Source: Roseburia sp. CAG:309
Lineage (GTDB): Bacteria > Bacillota > Clostridia > Lachnospirales > Lachnospiraceae
Direction: 5' to 3'
Assembly: GCA_000434115.1 (NCBI GenBank)
Contig: FR894069.1
Coordinates: forward strand, 31,200-45,423
DNA: 14,224 nt
Shown: positions 1 through 6,265 of the stretch, piece by piece
Layout of the letters: each line of letters opens with the position of its first letter
Position numbering within the stretch: the first letter of the stretch is position 1
Position numbers and translations under genes: made by a program
Notes under the pieces: model-generated
Told to the model about the DNA's origin: nothing
The model's input: only the letters and a program-made list of their open reading frames with translations
Databases searched by the model: none

Positions 1-695
1 ATGAAGAAAATGACAATAAATTATCTGTTTCGCACGAATACTTAATGCCAAAATTTGCCATCATTGATCCGCTGCAGCAAATACATATGCCGGCGTTTAT
101 CACGGCAACGACGGGAATGGACGCATTGACGCATGCCATTGAGTCCTATGTTTCGCTCAATGCGAATCCGTTTAGCGATGCGTACGGCGAAATGGCGATC
201 CGCCTGATCGGGGAAAATATTCGCACGGCAGTACACGATCCGATGAATCTGGAGGCGCGCGAAAAAATGGCAGTCGCGAGCACACTTGCCGGAACTGCCT
301 TTGTCAACGGCGGTCTGGGTGCGGTGCATGGAATTTCACAGGCAATGGGAGGCGTGGCGCACGTCGCTCATGGAACCGCCAATTCCATGATGCTTCCGTA
401 TGTAATCGAGAAAAATATTCCGGGAAACTTGGAAAAATTTGGAAAGATTGCGGCGCTGCTTGGAGAAAATGTCACAGGCCTCAGTAAGTGGGAAGCGGCA
501 CAATGTGCCATTACCGCTGTGCAAAAACTTGCTGCGGATCTGAGGATTCCGAGCAAATTGACGGAGGTTGGCGTGACGAAAGAAATGTTCCCGGCGATTA
601 TCAAGGGAACGATGGAATACCGCCTTCTTGCGGTCAATCCGGTGAAGATCACAGAGCAGGATGTCGAAGAAATTTTGGAAAAAGCATATGAATAG
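1..695 (+). CDS. Iron-containing alcohol dehydrogenase, C-terminal part (5' end outside window)
   Basis: This is a group III (iron-dependent, FucO-like) alcohol dehydrogenase, which interconverts an aldehyde and an alcohol using NAD(P)H in the cytoplasm. The frame is open to the window edge: codons from base 3 read in frame into the first internal ATG at 45, so that ATG is not the real start and the NAD-binding N-terminal half is missing. The visible part is the all-helical metal-binding domain. The segment GMDALTHAIESY carries the first Asp and His ligands. The segments VHGISQAMGG and AHGTANSMMLPY carry the other two metal-binding His residues, by comparison with E. coli FucO. The C-terminus (NPVKITEQDVEEILEKAYE) is typical for the family, so the 3' end is complete. 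The stop codon lies 28 bp before the aminotransferase gene on the same strand, which suggests one operon. The substrate cannot be read from sequence; the aminotransferase partner suggests a semialdehyde or other omega-aldehyde. Confidence 0.93.
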   Translation, partial: EENDNKLSVSHEYLMPKFAIIDPLQQIHMPAFITATTGMDALTHAIESYVSLNANPFSDAYGEMAIRLIGENIRTAVHDPMNLEAREKMAVASTLAGTAFVNGGLGAVHGISQAMGGVAHVAHGTANSMMLPYVIEKNIPGNLEKFGKIAALLGENVTGLSKWEAAQCAITAVQKLAADLRIPSKLTEVGVTKEMFPAIIKGTMEYRLLAVNPVKITEQDVEEILEKAYE

Positions 696-723
696 TCAGT
701 TACACTAGAATGGAGGTTTTATT

Positions 724-2007
724 ATGATTAAATTTGAAGATTACAAACAGTATTTAAGTCCCGTTTTTTATAAGCAGACAAATCTGGTGGCAAAAAGCGC
801 TTCGGGGTGCTATCTGACCGATGTCAATGGTGACCGTTATCTGGATTTTGTACAGGGAATTGCCGTCAACGCATTGGGGCACAACTACCCGACTGTCGTG
901 AAGGCCATTCAGGAGCAGGCGGGAAATCTTGTCAATGCGTCATTTAACCTCGTAAACTACGAGTCTACATTGACACTCGCAAAGCGGCTTTCCGAAAAAG
1001 CACCGGGCAAATTGAGCTCGATCTTTTTCAGTAACGGCGGTGCGGAAGCGACAGATAGCGCCCTCAAACTGGCAATGTCTTATAGCGCGAGAAGTGCGGT
1101 GATCGCTTTTATGGGTTCCTTCCACGGACGAACAGTCGGTGCAACCGCAATCACCGGATCCAATTCCAAATACCGCAGGCATTACAATCCGCTCATGGGA
1201 AATGTGTATTTTGCCCCATATCCGGGAAAGGATCTCTGCCCGCCGGGACTTGGCGAAGAGGAACGGACAGACTACGCACTGTTTGAATTGAAAAAATTGT
1301 TACGTTACGTCGTAGATCCGGAAGACGTGGCGTGCATCTATATGGAACCGGTTATGGGCGAGGGCGGCTACGTCGTCCCGAGCAAAAAATTTGTGCAGGA
1401 AGTCCGCAAGATCTGTGACGAGCATGGCATTCTCCTGATTTTTGACGAAATCCAGTGTGGCTATGGAAGAACCGGAAAAATGTGGGCGAGCGAGCATTTT
1501 GATGTCGTGCCGGATATTATGACGGTCGGAAAAGCCATCGCTGGCGGTCTGCCGATGAGTGCGGTTATCTCGACACCGGAGATTATGCACAAATGGCCGA
1601 TCGGAACCCACGGAACGACCTTTGGCGGAAATCCGTGTGCAGCCGCCGCCGGAAATGCGGTGCTGGATGCTTTCGAGGATGGCAGTCTTTTGAAAAATGT
1701 AAATGAGATGGGGGCTTATCTGAAAGAAAAGCTTCGTGAAATGCAGAGCCGCCACAGCTGTATCTCGGATGTCCGCGGTCTTGGGCTGATGGTTGCGATT
1801 GAATTCTCGCATGAGGACGGAAGCCCCGCGCCGGATCTTTGGACCGCCGTCAAGGCTGGCTGCCTGAAACGCCATATGCTTACATTGAACTGCGGAGTTT
1901 ACGGAAACGGCATGCGGTTTGCAACCCCGCTGAATGTCAAGAGAGAGGAAATTGACGAAGGATTACAAATTTTGGAAGAAGCAATCTGCGAAGTGGAAGC
2001 GGGTTGA
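724..2007 (+). CDS. Class III (omega) aminotransferase, GABA-transaminase-like
   Basis: This is a PLP-dependent fold-type I aminotransferase of class III. Members move the terminal amino group of substrates such as GABA, ornithine, beta-alanine or taurine to 2-oxoglutarate or pyruvate and leave an aldehyde. The 427-residue length is normal. Visible motifs are the phosphate-binding turn SNGGAEA (103-109), the PLP-stacking SFHGRT (132-137), the class signature FDEIQCGYGRTG (240-251) with Asp241 and Gln244, the Schiff-base lysine in TVGKAIAGG (Lys270), and GTTFGGNP (297-304). Arg398 in GMRFATP probably binds the substrate carboxylate. The ATG at 724 is preceded by a good GGAGG at about 712-716. 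It follows the alcohol dehydrogenase by 28 bp and is followed by a strong terminator, so the pair is probably co-transcribed. Together they could deaminate an omega-amino compound and reduce the resulting aldehyde. GabT-like is the closest impression, but taurine or another omega-amine is possible. Confidence 0.93.
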   Translation: MIKFEDYKQYLSPVFYKQTNLVAKSASGCYLTDVNGDRYLDFVQGIAVNALGHNYPTVVKAIQEQAGNLVNASFNLVNYESTLTLAKRLSEKAPGKLSSIFFSNGGAEATDSALKLAMSYSARSAVIAFMGSFHGRTVGATAITGSNSKYRRHYNPLMGNVYFAPYPGKDLCPPGLGEEERTDYALFELKKLLRYVVDPEDVACIYMEPVMGEGGYVVPSKKFVQEVRKICDEHGILLIFDEIQCGYGRTGKMWASEHFDVVPDIMTVGKAIAGGLPMSAVISTPEIMHKWPIGTHGTTFGGNPCAAAAGNAVLDAFEDGSLLKNVNEMGAYLKEKLREMQSRHSCISDVRGLGLMVAIEFSHEDGSPAPDLWTAVKAGCLKRHMLTLNCGVYGNGMRFATPLNVKREEIDEGLQILEEAICEVEAG

Positions 2008-2025
2008 GAGGATAAGGTAGGAAAT

Positions 2026-2066
2026 GGGGAGGATTGGGGGAGTTAGGGGAGCCTGGGAAGCTTGGG
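2026..2066 (+). other. Potential G-quadruplex (five G-tracts) before the terminator
   Basis: The mRNA-sense strand carries five runs of three to five G at 2026-2029, 2036-2040, 2046-2049, 2055-2057 and 2064-2066. They are separated by loops of 6, 5, 5 and 6 bases. This satisfies the usual G3+N1-7 quadruplex pattern with one tract to spare. It starts 18 bp after the aminotransferase stop codon and ends one base before the terminator stem. Folding in RNA is inferred, not shown. Confidence 0.5.
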
Positions 2067-2067
2067 A

Positions 2068-2101
2068 CCGAGTCCGGCGCGGAGCGCCGGGCTCGGTTTT
2101 T
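2068..2101 (+). terminator. Rho-independent terminator of the dehydrogenase-aminotransferase operon
   Basis: A 13-bp GC-rich stem (arms 2068-2080 and 2084-2096, with one G-U type wobble) closes a three-base GGA loop. It is followed directly by a run of five T. This is a very strong intrinsic terminator on the plus strand. It separates the metabolic operon from the small broken gene beginning at 2125. Confidence 0.92.
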
Positions 2102-2124
2102 GCGTGGTGAGGAGGGAGCGGGTT

Positions 2125-2501
2125 ATGCGAGATATAGAAAAAATGTTGCAGGGACTCGGGGAGGAAAATAAAAAAGCAGAGCAGGAGAAATCTGCGATGA
2201 CGTTGAAAAATGCAGGATATAAAAATGCAAAGGGAAAATTTGTTATCGTCAAAAAGGGAAGGTGGAACTTGAACTGGACATTCCATACCGAGGCAGCGTA
2301 GCACTTCCAAAAGAAGTTGTGAAACTCATTAGCGTGAAAGAAAAGAAAAACGACATGATGACCTACGTAGACAGCCGGGACGGATTTACGTATACCATTG
2401 AATATGGTGAGATTCAGGACGAAAAACAGGCAAAAGAATTTACAGACATTCTGAATACGTACATTTCCAATGTGCTTCCGTATTTTGAAATCATCCGATA
2501 A
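2125..2501 (+). pseudogene. Small unrecognised gene disrupted by a one-base frameshift
   Basis: I do not recognise this family. Translation starts at ATG 2125 behind an excellent AGGAGGG at 2110-2116. The product begins MRDIEKMLQGLGEENKKAEQ, is highly charged and probably helical, and runs to KGKFVIVKKG. The frame then breaks near 2256-2262 and stops at 2301. The +2 frame continues with a sensible protein (VELELDIPYRGSVALPKEVV) to the stop at 2501. Restoring one A in the GGGAAGG stretch would join the halves into one protein of about 125 residues reading VKKGKVELELD. The N-terminal half is Lys/Glu-rich and the C-terminal half looks like a small alpha/beta domain with no signal peptide or membrane segment. 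It could be a recent pseudogene, a sequencing indel at a short purine run, or less likely recoding. The gene lies alone between two terminators. Confidence 0.68.
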
Positions 2502-2506
2502 TATTA

Positions 2507-2551
2507 CAAAAAGAGAGGGGCTGTGCAAAGAAGCGCAGCCTCTCTTTTTTT
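2507..2551. terminator. Bidirectional intrinsic terminator between convergent genes
   Basis: The arms AGAGAGG..CTGTGC (2512-2526, with a two-base GG bulge) and GCGCAGCCTCTCT (2533-2545) form a GC-rich hairpin with an AAAGAA loop. On the plus strand it is followed by seven T, ending the small broken gene. On the minus strand the run of A at 2507-2512 becomes a U-tract, so it also ends the LRR gene whose stop codon is at 2553. Confidence 0.88.
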
Positions 2552-2552
2552 G

Positions 2553-4451
2553 TCAGGATTCGTCGGCATAACCCCAAGTATCGTAGTCTGCGTATGTCCA
2601 TTTTCCATAGGTTTTCTCGCTGCCCGTAAGTTTGTATGGACGGATTCGGAGATATAGGTCATTAGGAAGTTTTAGATTTCTGCATACCCGTTTTCCGTCC
2701 TTTTTGATAGCGAAAGTCTTTGCCGTTTTCTTCGTAAACTTTTTGGTGGAAGATATTTGCAGTTCGTATCCGTCTGCGCTTTTTAAACGGAGACAGTGAA
2801 ATGTACCGTTGAAGACAGACTTTTTGCGGGTACTCTTTAAGCGGTCAAGGACAGCCCAGGTGTATTGTGTCTTGATGCTGCCCGGTTCCGTGACAACGGC
2901 GGTTCCGTCAAAGGCATAAGGCGAAATGTCAGATGGAGTGCCCTTGAAAGTGATCTTCTTTAAATTCTTGCATTTTGAAAAAGCATCCTGATCAATTATG
3001 TCCACACTTTTGGGAATGATGATTTCGGCAAGCGATGTGCGGTTAAAAGCATAGAAATCAATAGTATGCACATTTTTACCGAGAATCACTTTTTTTAAAT
3101 TTTTACAACGTGCAAAACCGGCGGCAGATGTTACGCTGTCCGGAAGAGTGACGGAAGTTAATTGACTGCATTCGCAGAAAGCATTTTCGGAAATTTTTTG
3201 GATACCCTCTTCCAGAGTAAGTTCCCGGATGCCGCTTTCGCGAAACCCATCAACGACTTTTACGCTGCCCGGAATGGTGACTTTTGTAAGCTTTTTACAA
3301 TTAGCAAAGGCGTTTTCACCAATCTTTTCCAGTCCTTCCGGGAAAACAACATTTTTTAAAGTGGAGGATGCAAAGGCATTTTTTTCAATCTTTGTAATCC
3401 CCTGAGGAATACATACATTGTCGTCTTTTCCGACGTATTTTAATAGCACCGTTCCGTCTTTTGGAGTTATAAAGCCCTGCTCTGCGCCCGGTCCAAATAC
3501 GGCAGGAACTTCTTTTTGAAGAGTTTCGTACGGCGTATTAAATTTTTTATGAAGAAGAGAAACCTGCTCCCACGGCATATTTTTATTTGCAATGGTAAAG
3601 GAAATATATTCTTTTTTCTCCAAGATGGAATCCTCTGTATAAGGGCAGATTCCCCAGCGGGTCAAATGTTTTTTCGTGTTAATGGTCTGAATGCTTTCCG
3701 GCAGGGTGATCGCTTTGAGGTCTTCGCATCCCATATAAGGATCACCATCATCGTCGCCAGCCCATTCTACAGCTGCGGTGCAAAATTCTTCGCAGCCATC
3801 CGCAATAACTGCCTTTTTGCGGAGGTTCGGGATGCGGACGAGGCTTTTGCCATCCTTTGTGTAGAGAATGCCGCCGATGGAAGTGTATTTGGGGTCATTT
3901 TTGGATGCCACAATATTTTCTGCCGACAGATACATAAATATTTCCAGATTGAGACTGCTTGTCAATTCAATGGTTTTCACCGGGGAATCAACGTCAAATT
4001 GAACGACAGGAAAATACTGGTCGCTTTCATAGGTTATTTTTACATTTCCCGGCATCTTAATCTTTGTCAATTTTTTGCAGGAACTTAAAACGCTGTTTCC
4101 AAGTTTTTTTACCGAATTTGGTATCGTAATCTCGCGGAGATCCGTCTGCATAAAGGCGCACGCTCCGATGCTTTTTACACTGTCGGCAATGGAAACTTCT
4201 TTTAGTTTCAGACAGCCCGCAAAGGCTTCTTCCGGGAGAGATGTCACCCCGTCTTTAATTATGACCTTTTTGATTTTCTTATTGTAGCTGGTGTCGTCCG
4301 TCATGGCACCTTTTCCGGAAACCGTACAGACTCCGTTTTTAATCGTTGTTTTCACTTTTGCCTGGGTAGTTTCGGTGCAAAAGAGCACGCCGGCAAAAAG
4401 CCCCGCGGTGAAAAGTAAAAATAAGATAGAACGTTTTCGTTGATTCATCAT
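2553..4451 (-). CDS. Secreted BspA-like leucine-rich-repeat protein, longer paralogue
   Basis: This 632-residue protein has an N-terminal signal peptide: basic MMNQRKR, a hydrophobic core at about 8-25, and a likely signal peptidase I cleavage after TQA at residue 31. The mature part contains repeated BspA/Treponema-type LRR units (LRR_5 pattern, for example LKEVSIADSVKSIGACAF and LTKVTIPGSV). They lie in two blocks separated by a conserved non-repeat stretch ending in GPGAEQGFITPKDG. The last 90 or so residues look like a fibronectin III-like module (ADGYELQISSTKKF, then IRPYK and YGKWTY). Such proteins are usually extracellular and bind host proteins or other surfaces. No LPXTG motif or obvious wall-binding domain is present. 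The ATG-ATG start lies behind GGAGGA at 4458-4463, which supports 4451. It lies 40 bp downstream of a paralogue on the same strand, so the two are probably co-transcribed. Compared with that neighbour it carries about 109 extra residues of repeats. Confidence 0.9.
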   Translation of the reverse strand: MMNQRKRSILFLLFTAGLFAGVLFCTETTQAKVKTTIKNGVCTVSGKGAMTDDTSYNKKIKKVIIKDGVTSLPEEAFAGCLKLKEVSIADSVKSIGACAFMQTDLREITIPNSVKKLGNSVLSSCKKLTKIKMPGNVKITYESDQYFPVVQFDVDSPVKTIELTSSLNLEIFMYLSAENIVASKNDPKYTSIGGILYTKDGKSLVRIPNLRKKAVIADGCEEFCTAAVEWAGDDDGDPYMGCEDLKAITLPESIQTINTKKHLTRWGICPYTEDSILEKKEYISFTIANKNMPWEQVSLLHKKFNTPYETLQKEVPAVFGPGAEQGFITPKDGTVLLKYVGKDDNVCIPQGITKIEKNAFASSTLKNVVFPEGLEKIGENAFANCKKLTKVTIPGSVKVVDGFRESGIRELTLEEGIQKISENAFCECSQLTSVTLPDSVTSAAGFARCKNLKKVILGKNVHTIDFYAFNRTSLAEIIIPKSVDIIDQDAFSKCKNLKKITFKGTPSDISPYAFDGTAVVTEPGSIKTQYTWAVLDRLKSTRKKSVFNGTFHCLRLKSADGYELQISSTKKFTKKTAKTFAIKKDGKRVCRNLKLPNDLYLRIRPYKLTGSEKTYGKWTYADYDTWGYADES

Positions 4452-4491
4452 AGTTCATCCTCCGTTGTTATTGCATTTTGTCAAATAAACT

Positions 4492-6063
4492 TCAAGGATC
4501 GAAGCGGTTGTGTGTCCATTGTCCGTAAAATTTTGTCTGTCCCATAAGTTTGTAAGGACGAACCCGGTAATACAGCATATTTGAAAGGTAGTTGGGGATA
4601 CGTCTGCAGACCCGTTTGCCATCTTTTTTTACGTTAAATGTCTTCGTTTTATTCTTAGCAAAATTTTCTACGGTAGATATCTGTAATTCATATCCGTCGG
4701 CACCTTCCAGGGGAAGACAGTAAAAAGAAATGGTATAATAGCTGCGGCTGCCTTTTATGTTGCAGGGAACTGCCCATGTGTATTGTATCGCGATGCTGCC
4801 TGGCTCGATAAGTAAAGACCTTTCCGTAAAGGCGCTGCATGCGATGACAGACGGGGTACCCTCAAAAGTTACTTTTGCCAGCTTTTTACAGTTTAGAAAA
4901 GCATCAGAATCAATGGTTATCACGCTTTTGGGAATGGTGACTTCCGTGAGCGGTGCGCCGGAAAAAGCGCCTTCGCCAATTTGTGTGATTCCCTGTGGAA
5001 TGTGGACATCGTTTTCTTTTCCAATGTATTTTAATAACGCCGTTCCGTCTTTTGAAGTTACGAAACCCTGCTCAGATCCCGGTCCGAACGCGCCGGGAAC
5101 CTGTTTATAGAGTTTCAGATATGGCGTGTTAAATTTGTTATGAAGAAAAGAAATCTGCTCCCATGTCATGTCCTTATTTTGAAGCGTAAAGGAAAGATAT
5201 TTCTTTCCTGTGGCAGCGGCATCGTAAAAAACGGTGGATTGAGAGGCATCGTAAAAAGGAACAGGCTGGAGATCACCGACAAATTTCCGGACATCAATGG
5301 TCCGGATGCTTTTTGGCAGTACGACAGATTTTAATTTCTGACATCCGGTATAGCCCTTATCAGAATCGATGGCACACCATTCGATGGCATTGGTGCAAAA
5401 TTCCGTACATCCTTCGGCAATCACCGCTGTTTTGCGGTGAGAGGGGATGCGCACAAGACTTTTCCCATCTTTCGTATAGATGAGGCCATCGATTGAAGTG
5501 TACCGGGGATCCTTTTTGGAAACGATGACATTTTCCGCAGCCAGGTAAGTAAACGTATTGAGATTCAGACTGCTTGTCAATTGTATGGTTTTGACCGGGG
5601 AGCCAAGGTCGTATTGAATCCGCCGGTAGATTTCGTCACTGTATCCCAGTTTTACATTCCCCGGCATTTTAATCCTTTCCAGATTTTTACAGTAATTTAA
5701 AACGCCGTCCCCCATCTTTTTCACCGAATTTGGTATCGTGATCTTGCGAAGATCCGTACCCATAAAGGCATAAGCGCCGATTTTTTTTACGCTGTCTGCG
5801 ATCGAAACCTCTTTTAGATTTCTGCACTTAGTAAAGGCCTCTTCCGGGAGAGAAGTTACTCCGTCTTTAATAATGACCTTTTTGATTTCTTTATTATAAC
5901 CGTAGTCGTCCGTCATGGCACCTTTTCCGGAGACAATGCAGACCCCGTTTTTAATTGTTGTTTTTACTTTTGCCTGCGCACATTCGTCCGAAAAAACCAT
6001 TGCCAGAATGCCTGCAGTCAAAAACAACAATAAGTTAAAGTTATACCGTATTCTCTGCCCCAT
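4492..6063 (-). CDS. Secreted BspA-like leucine-rich-repeat protein, shorter paralogue
   Basis: This gene encodes a 523-residue secreted LRR protein closely related to the downstream gene. The frame is open upstream to a GTG at 6087. I prefer the ATG at 6063 because an AGGAGGAGGA ribosome-binding site lies at 6074-6083 and the signal peptide then begins with MGQRIRYN. Cleavage is expected after AQA at residue 31. The first mature residues KVKTTIKNGVC match the paralogue. LRR_5-type repeats (LKEVSIADSVKKIGAYAF, LTEVTIPKSV) flank a conserved middle segment ending GPGSEQGFVTSKDG. The C-terminus is the same fibronectin-like module (ADGYELQISTVENF, RVRPYK, YGQWTH). Only about two repeats lie between the middle segment and the C-terminal module, against about six in the neighbour. 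No anchoring motif is visible. It is the first gene of the minus-strand pair and has a plausible promoter upstream at 6099-6127. The role is inferred to be surface adhesion or ligand binding. Confidence 0.9.
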   Translation of the reverse strand: MGQRIRYNFNLLLFLTAGILAMVFSDECAQAKVKTTIKNGVCIVSGKGAMTDDYGYNKEIKKVIIKDGVTSLPEEAFTKCRNLKEVSIADSVKKIGAYAFMGTDLRKITIPNSVKKMGDGVLNYCKNLERIKMPGNVKLGYSDEIYRRIQYDLGSPVKTIQLTSSLNLNTFTYLAAENVIVSKKDPRYTSIDGLIYTKDGKSLVRIPSHRKTAVIAEGCTEFCTNAIEWCAIDSDKGYTGCQKLKSVVLPKSIRTIDVRKFVGDLQPVPFYDASQSTVFYDAAATGKKYLSFTLQNKDMTWEQISFLHNKFNTPYLKLYKQVPGAFGPGSEQGFVTSKDGTALLKYIGKENDVHIPQGITQIGEGAFSGAPLTEVTIPKSVITIDSDAFLNCKKLAKVTFEGTPSVIACSAFTERSLLIEPGSIAIQYTWAVPCNIKGSRSYYTISFYCLPLEGADGYELQISTVENFAKNKTKTFNVKKDGKRVCRRIPNYLSNMLYYRVRPYKLMGQTKFYGQWTHNRFDP

Positions 6064-6098
6064 AATAAAAACATCCTCCTCCTGCACGTGATAACCAT

Positions 6099-6127
6099 AT
6101 TTTAACAGTAATCACACGGTAGCGCAA
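6099..6127 (-). promoter_or_regulatory. Probable sigma-A promoter of the LRR gene pair
   Basis: Reading on the minus strand, a -35 box TTGCGC (6127-6122) and a -10 box TAAAAT (6104-6099) are separated by exactly 17 bp. They lie about 35 bp upstream of the preferred start at 6063, leaving room for the ribosome-binding site. The -35 matches the consensus only at TTG, so the call is moderate. Confidence 0.5.
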
Positions 6128-6142
6128 GACTCATTTTGAAAT

Positions 6143-6167
6143 TGACAATTCTGTTGTCATAATAACA
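6143..6167. promoter_or_regulatory. Overlapping inverted repeats in the divergent intergenic region (candidate operator)
   Basis: TGACAA (6143-6148) and TTGTCA (6154-6159) form a perfect inverted repeat around a 5-base spacer. The right arm overlaps a second, shorter one made of TTGT (6154-6157) and ACAA (6164-6167). It sits between two divergent transcription units that both encode secreted LRR-containing proteins. Binding by a regulator is an inference. No regulator gene lies nearby. Confidence 0.3.
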
Positions 6168-6181
6168 ATCCTGCAAAAAGA

Positions 6182-6209
6182 TTGAAAAAATATAAAAATA
6201 TGATAAACT
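6182..6209 (+). promoter_or_regulatory. Weak candidate promoter for the large secreted protein
   Basis: TTGAAA at 6182-6187 and TAAACT at 6204-6209 are 16 bp apart in very AT-rich DNA, about 57 bp upstream of the start at 6266. The -10 box matches only four of six consensus bases. Many AT-rich alternatives exist here, so this is only a suggestion. Confidence 0.25.
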
Positions 6210-6265
6210 TAAAGGAAAAACATTAAAAGGCGAAAATGTATGGAAATGAGACTTGGAGGGAAACT

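Noticed and set aside
1300..1875. Long minus-strand open frame (191 codons) opposite the aminotransferase
   Set aside because: The plus-strand frame has all class III aminotransferase motifs; the opposite frame has none and is a by-product of codon bias.
3516..4088. Long plus-strand open frame (190 codons) opposite the longer LRR gene
   Set aside because: It is antisense to a convincing secreted LRR protein, lacks a ribosome-binding site and has no recognisable domain.
4372..4390. Possible lipoprotein cysteine in the longer LRR signal peptide (VLFC)
   Set aside because: The residue before Cys is Phe, which does not fit a lipobox, and the paralogue has no Cys there; an AQA/TQA signal peptidase I site fits both.
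6236..6265. Upstream in-frame ATG for the large secreted protein
   Set aside because: No ribosome-binding site precedes it, whereas GGAGGG lies just before the ATG at 6266, which also gives a normal signal peptide.
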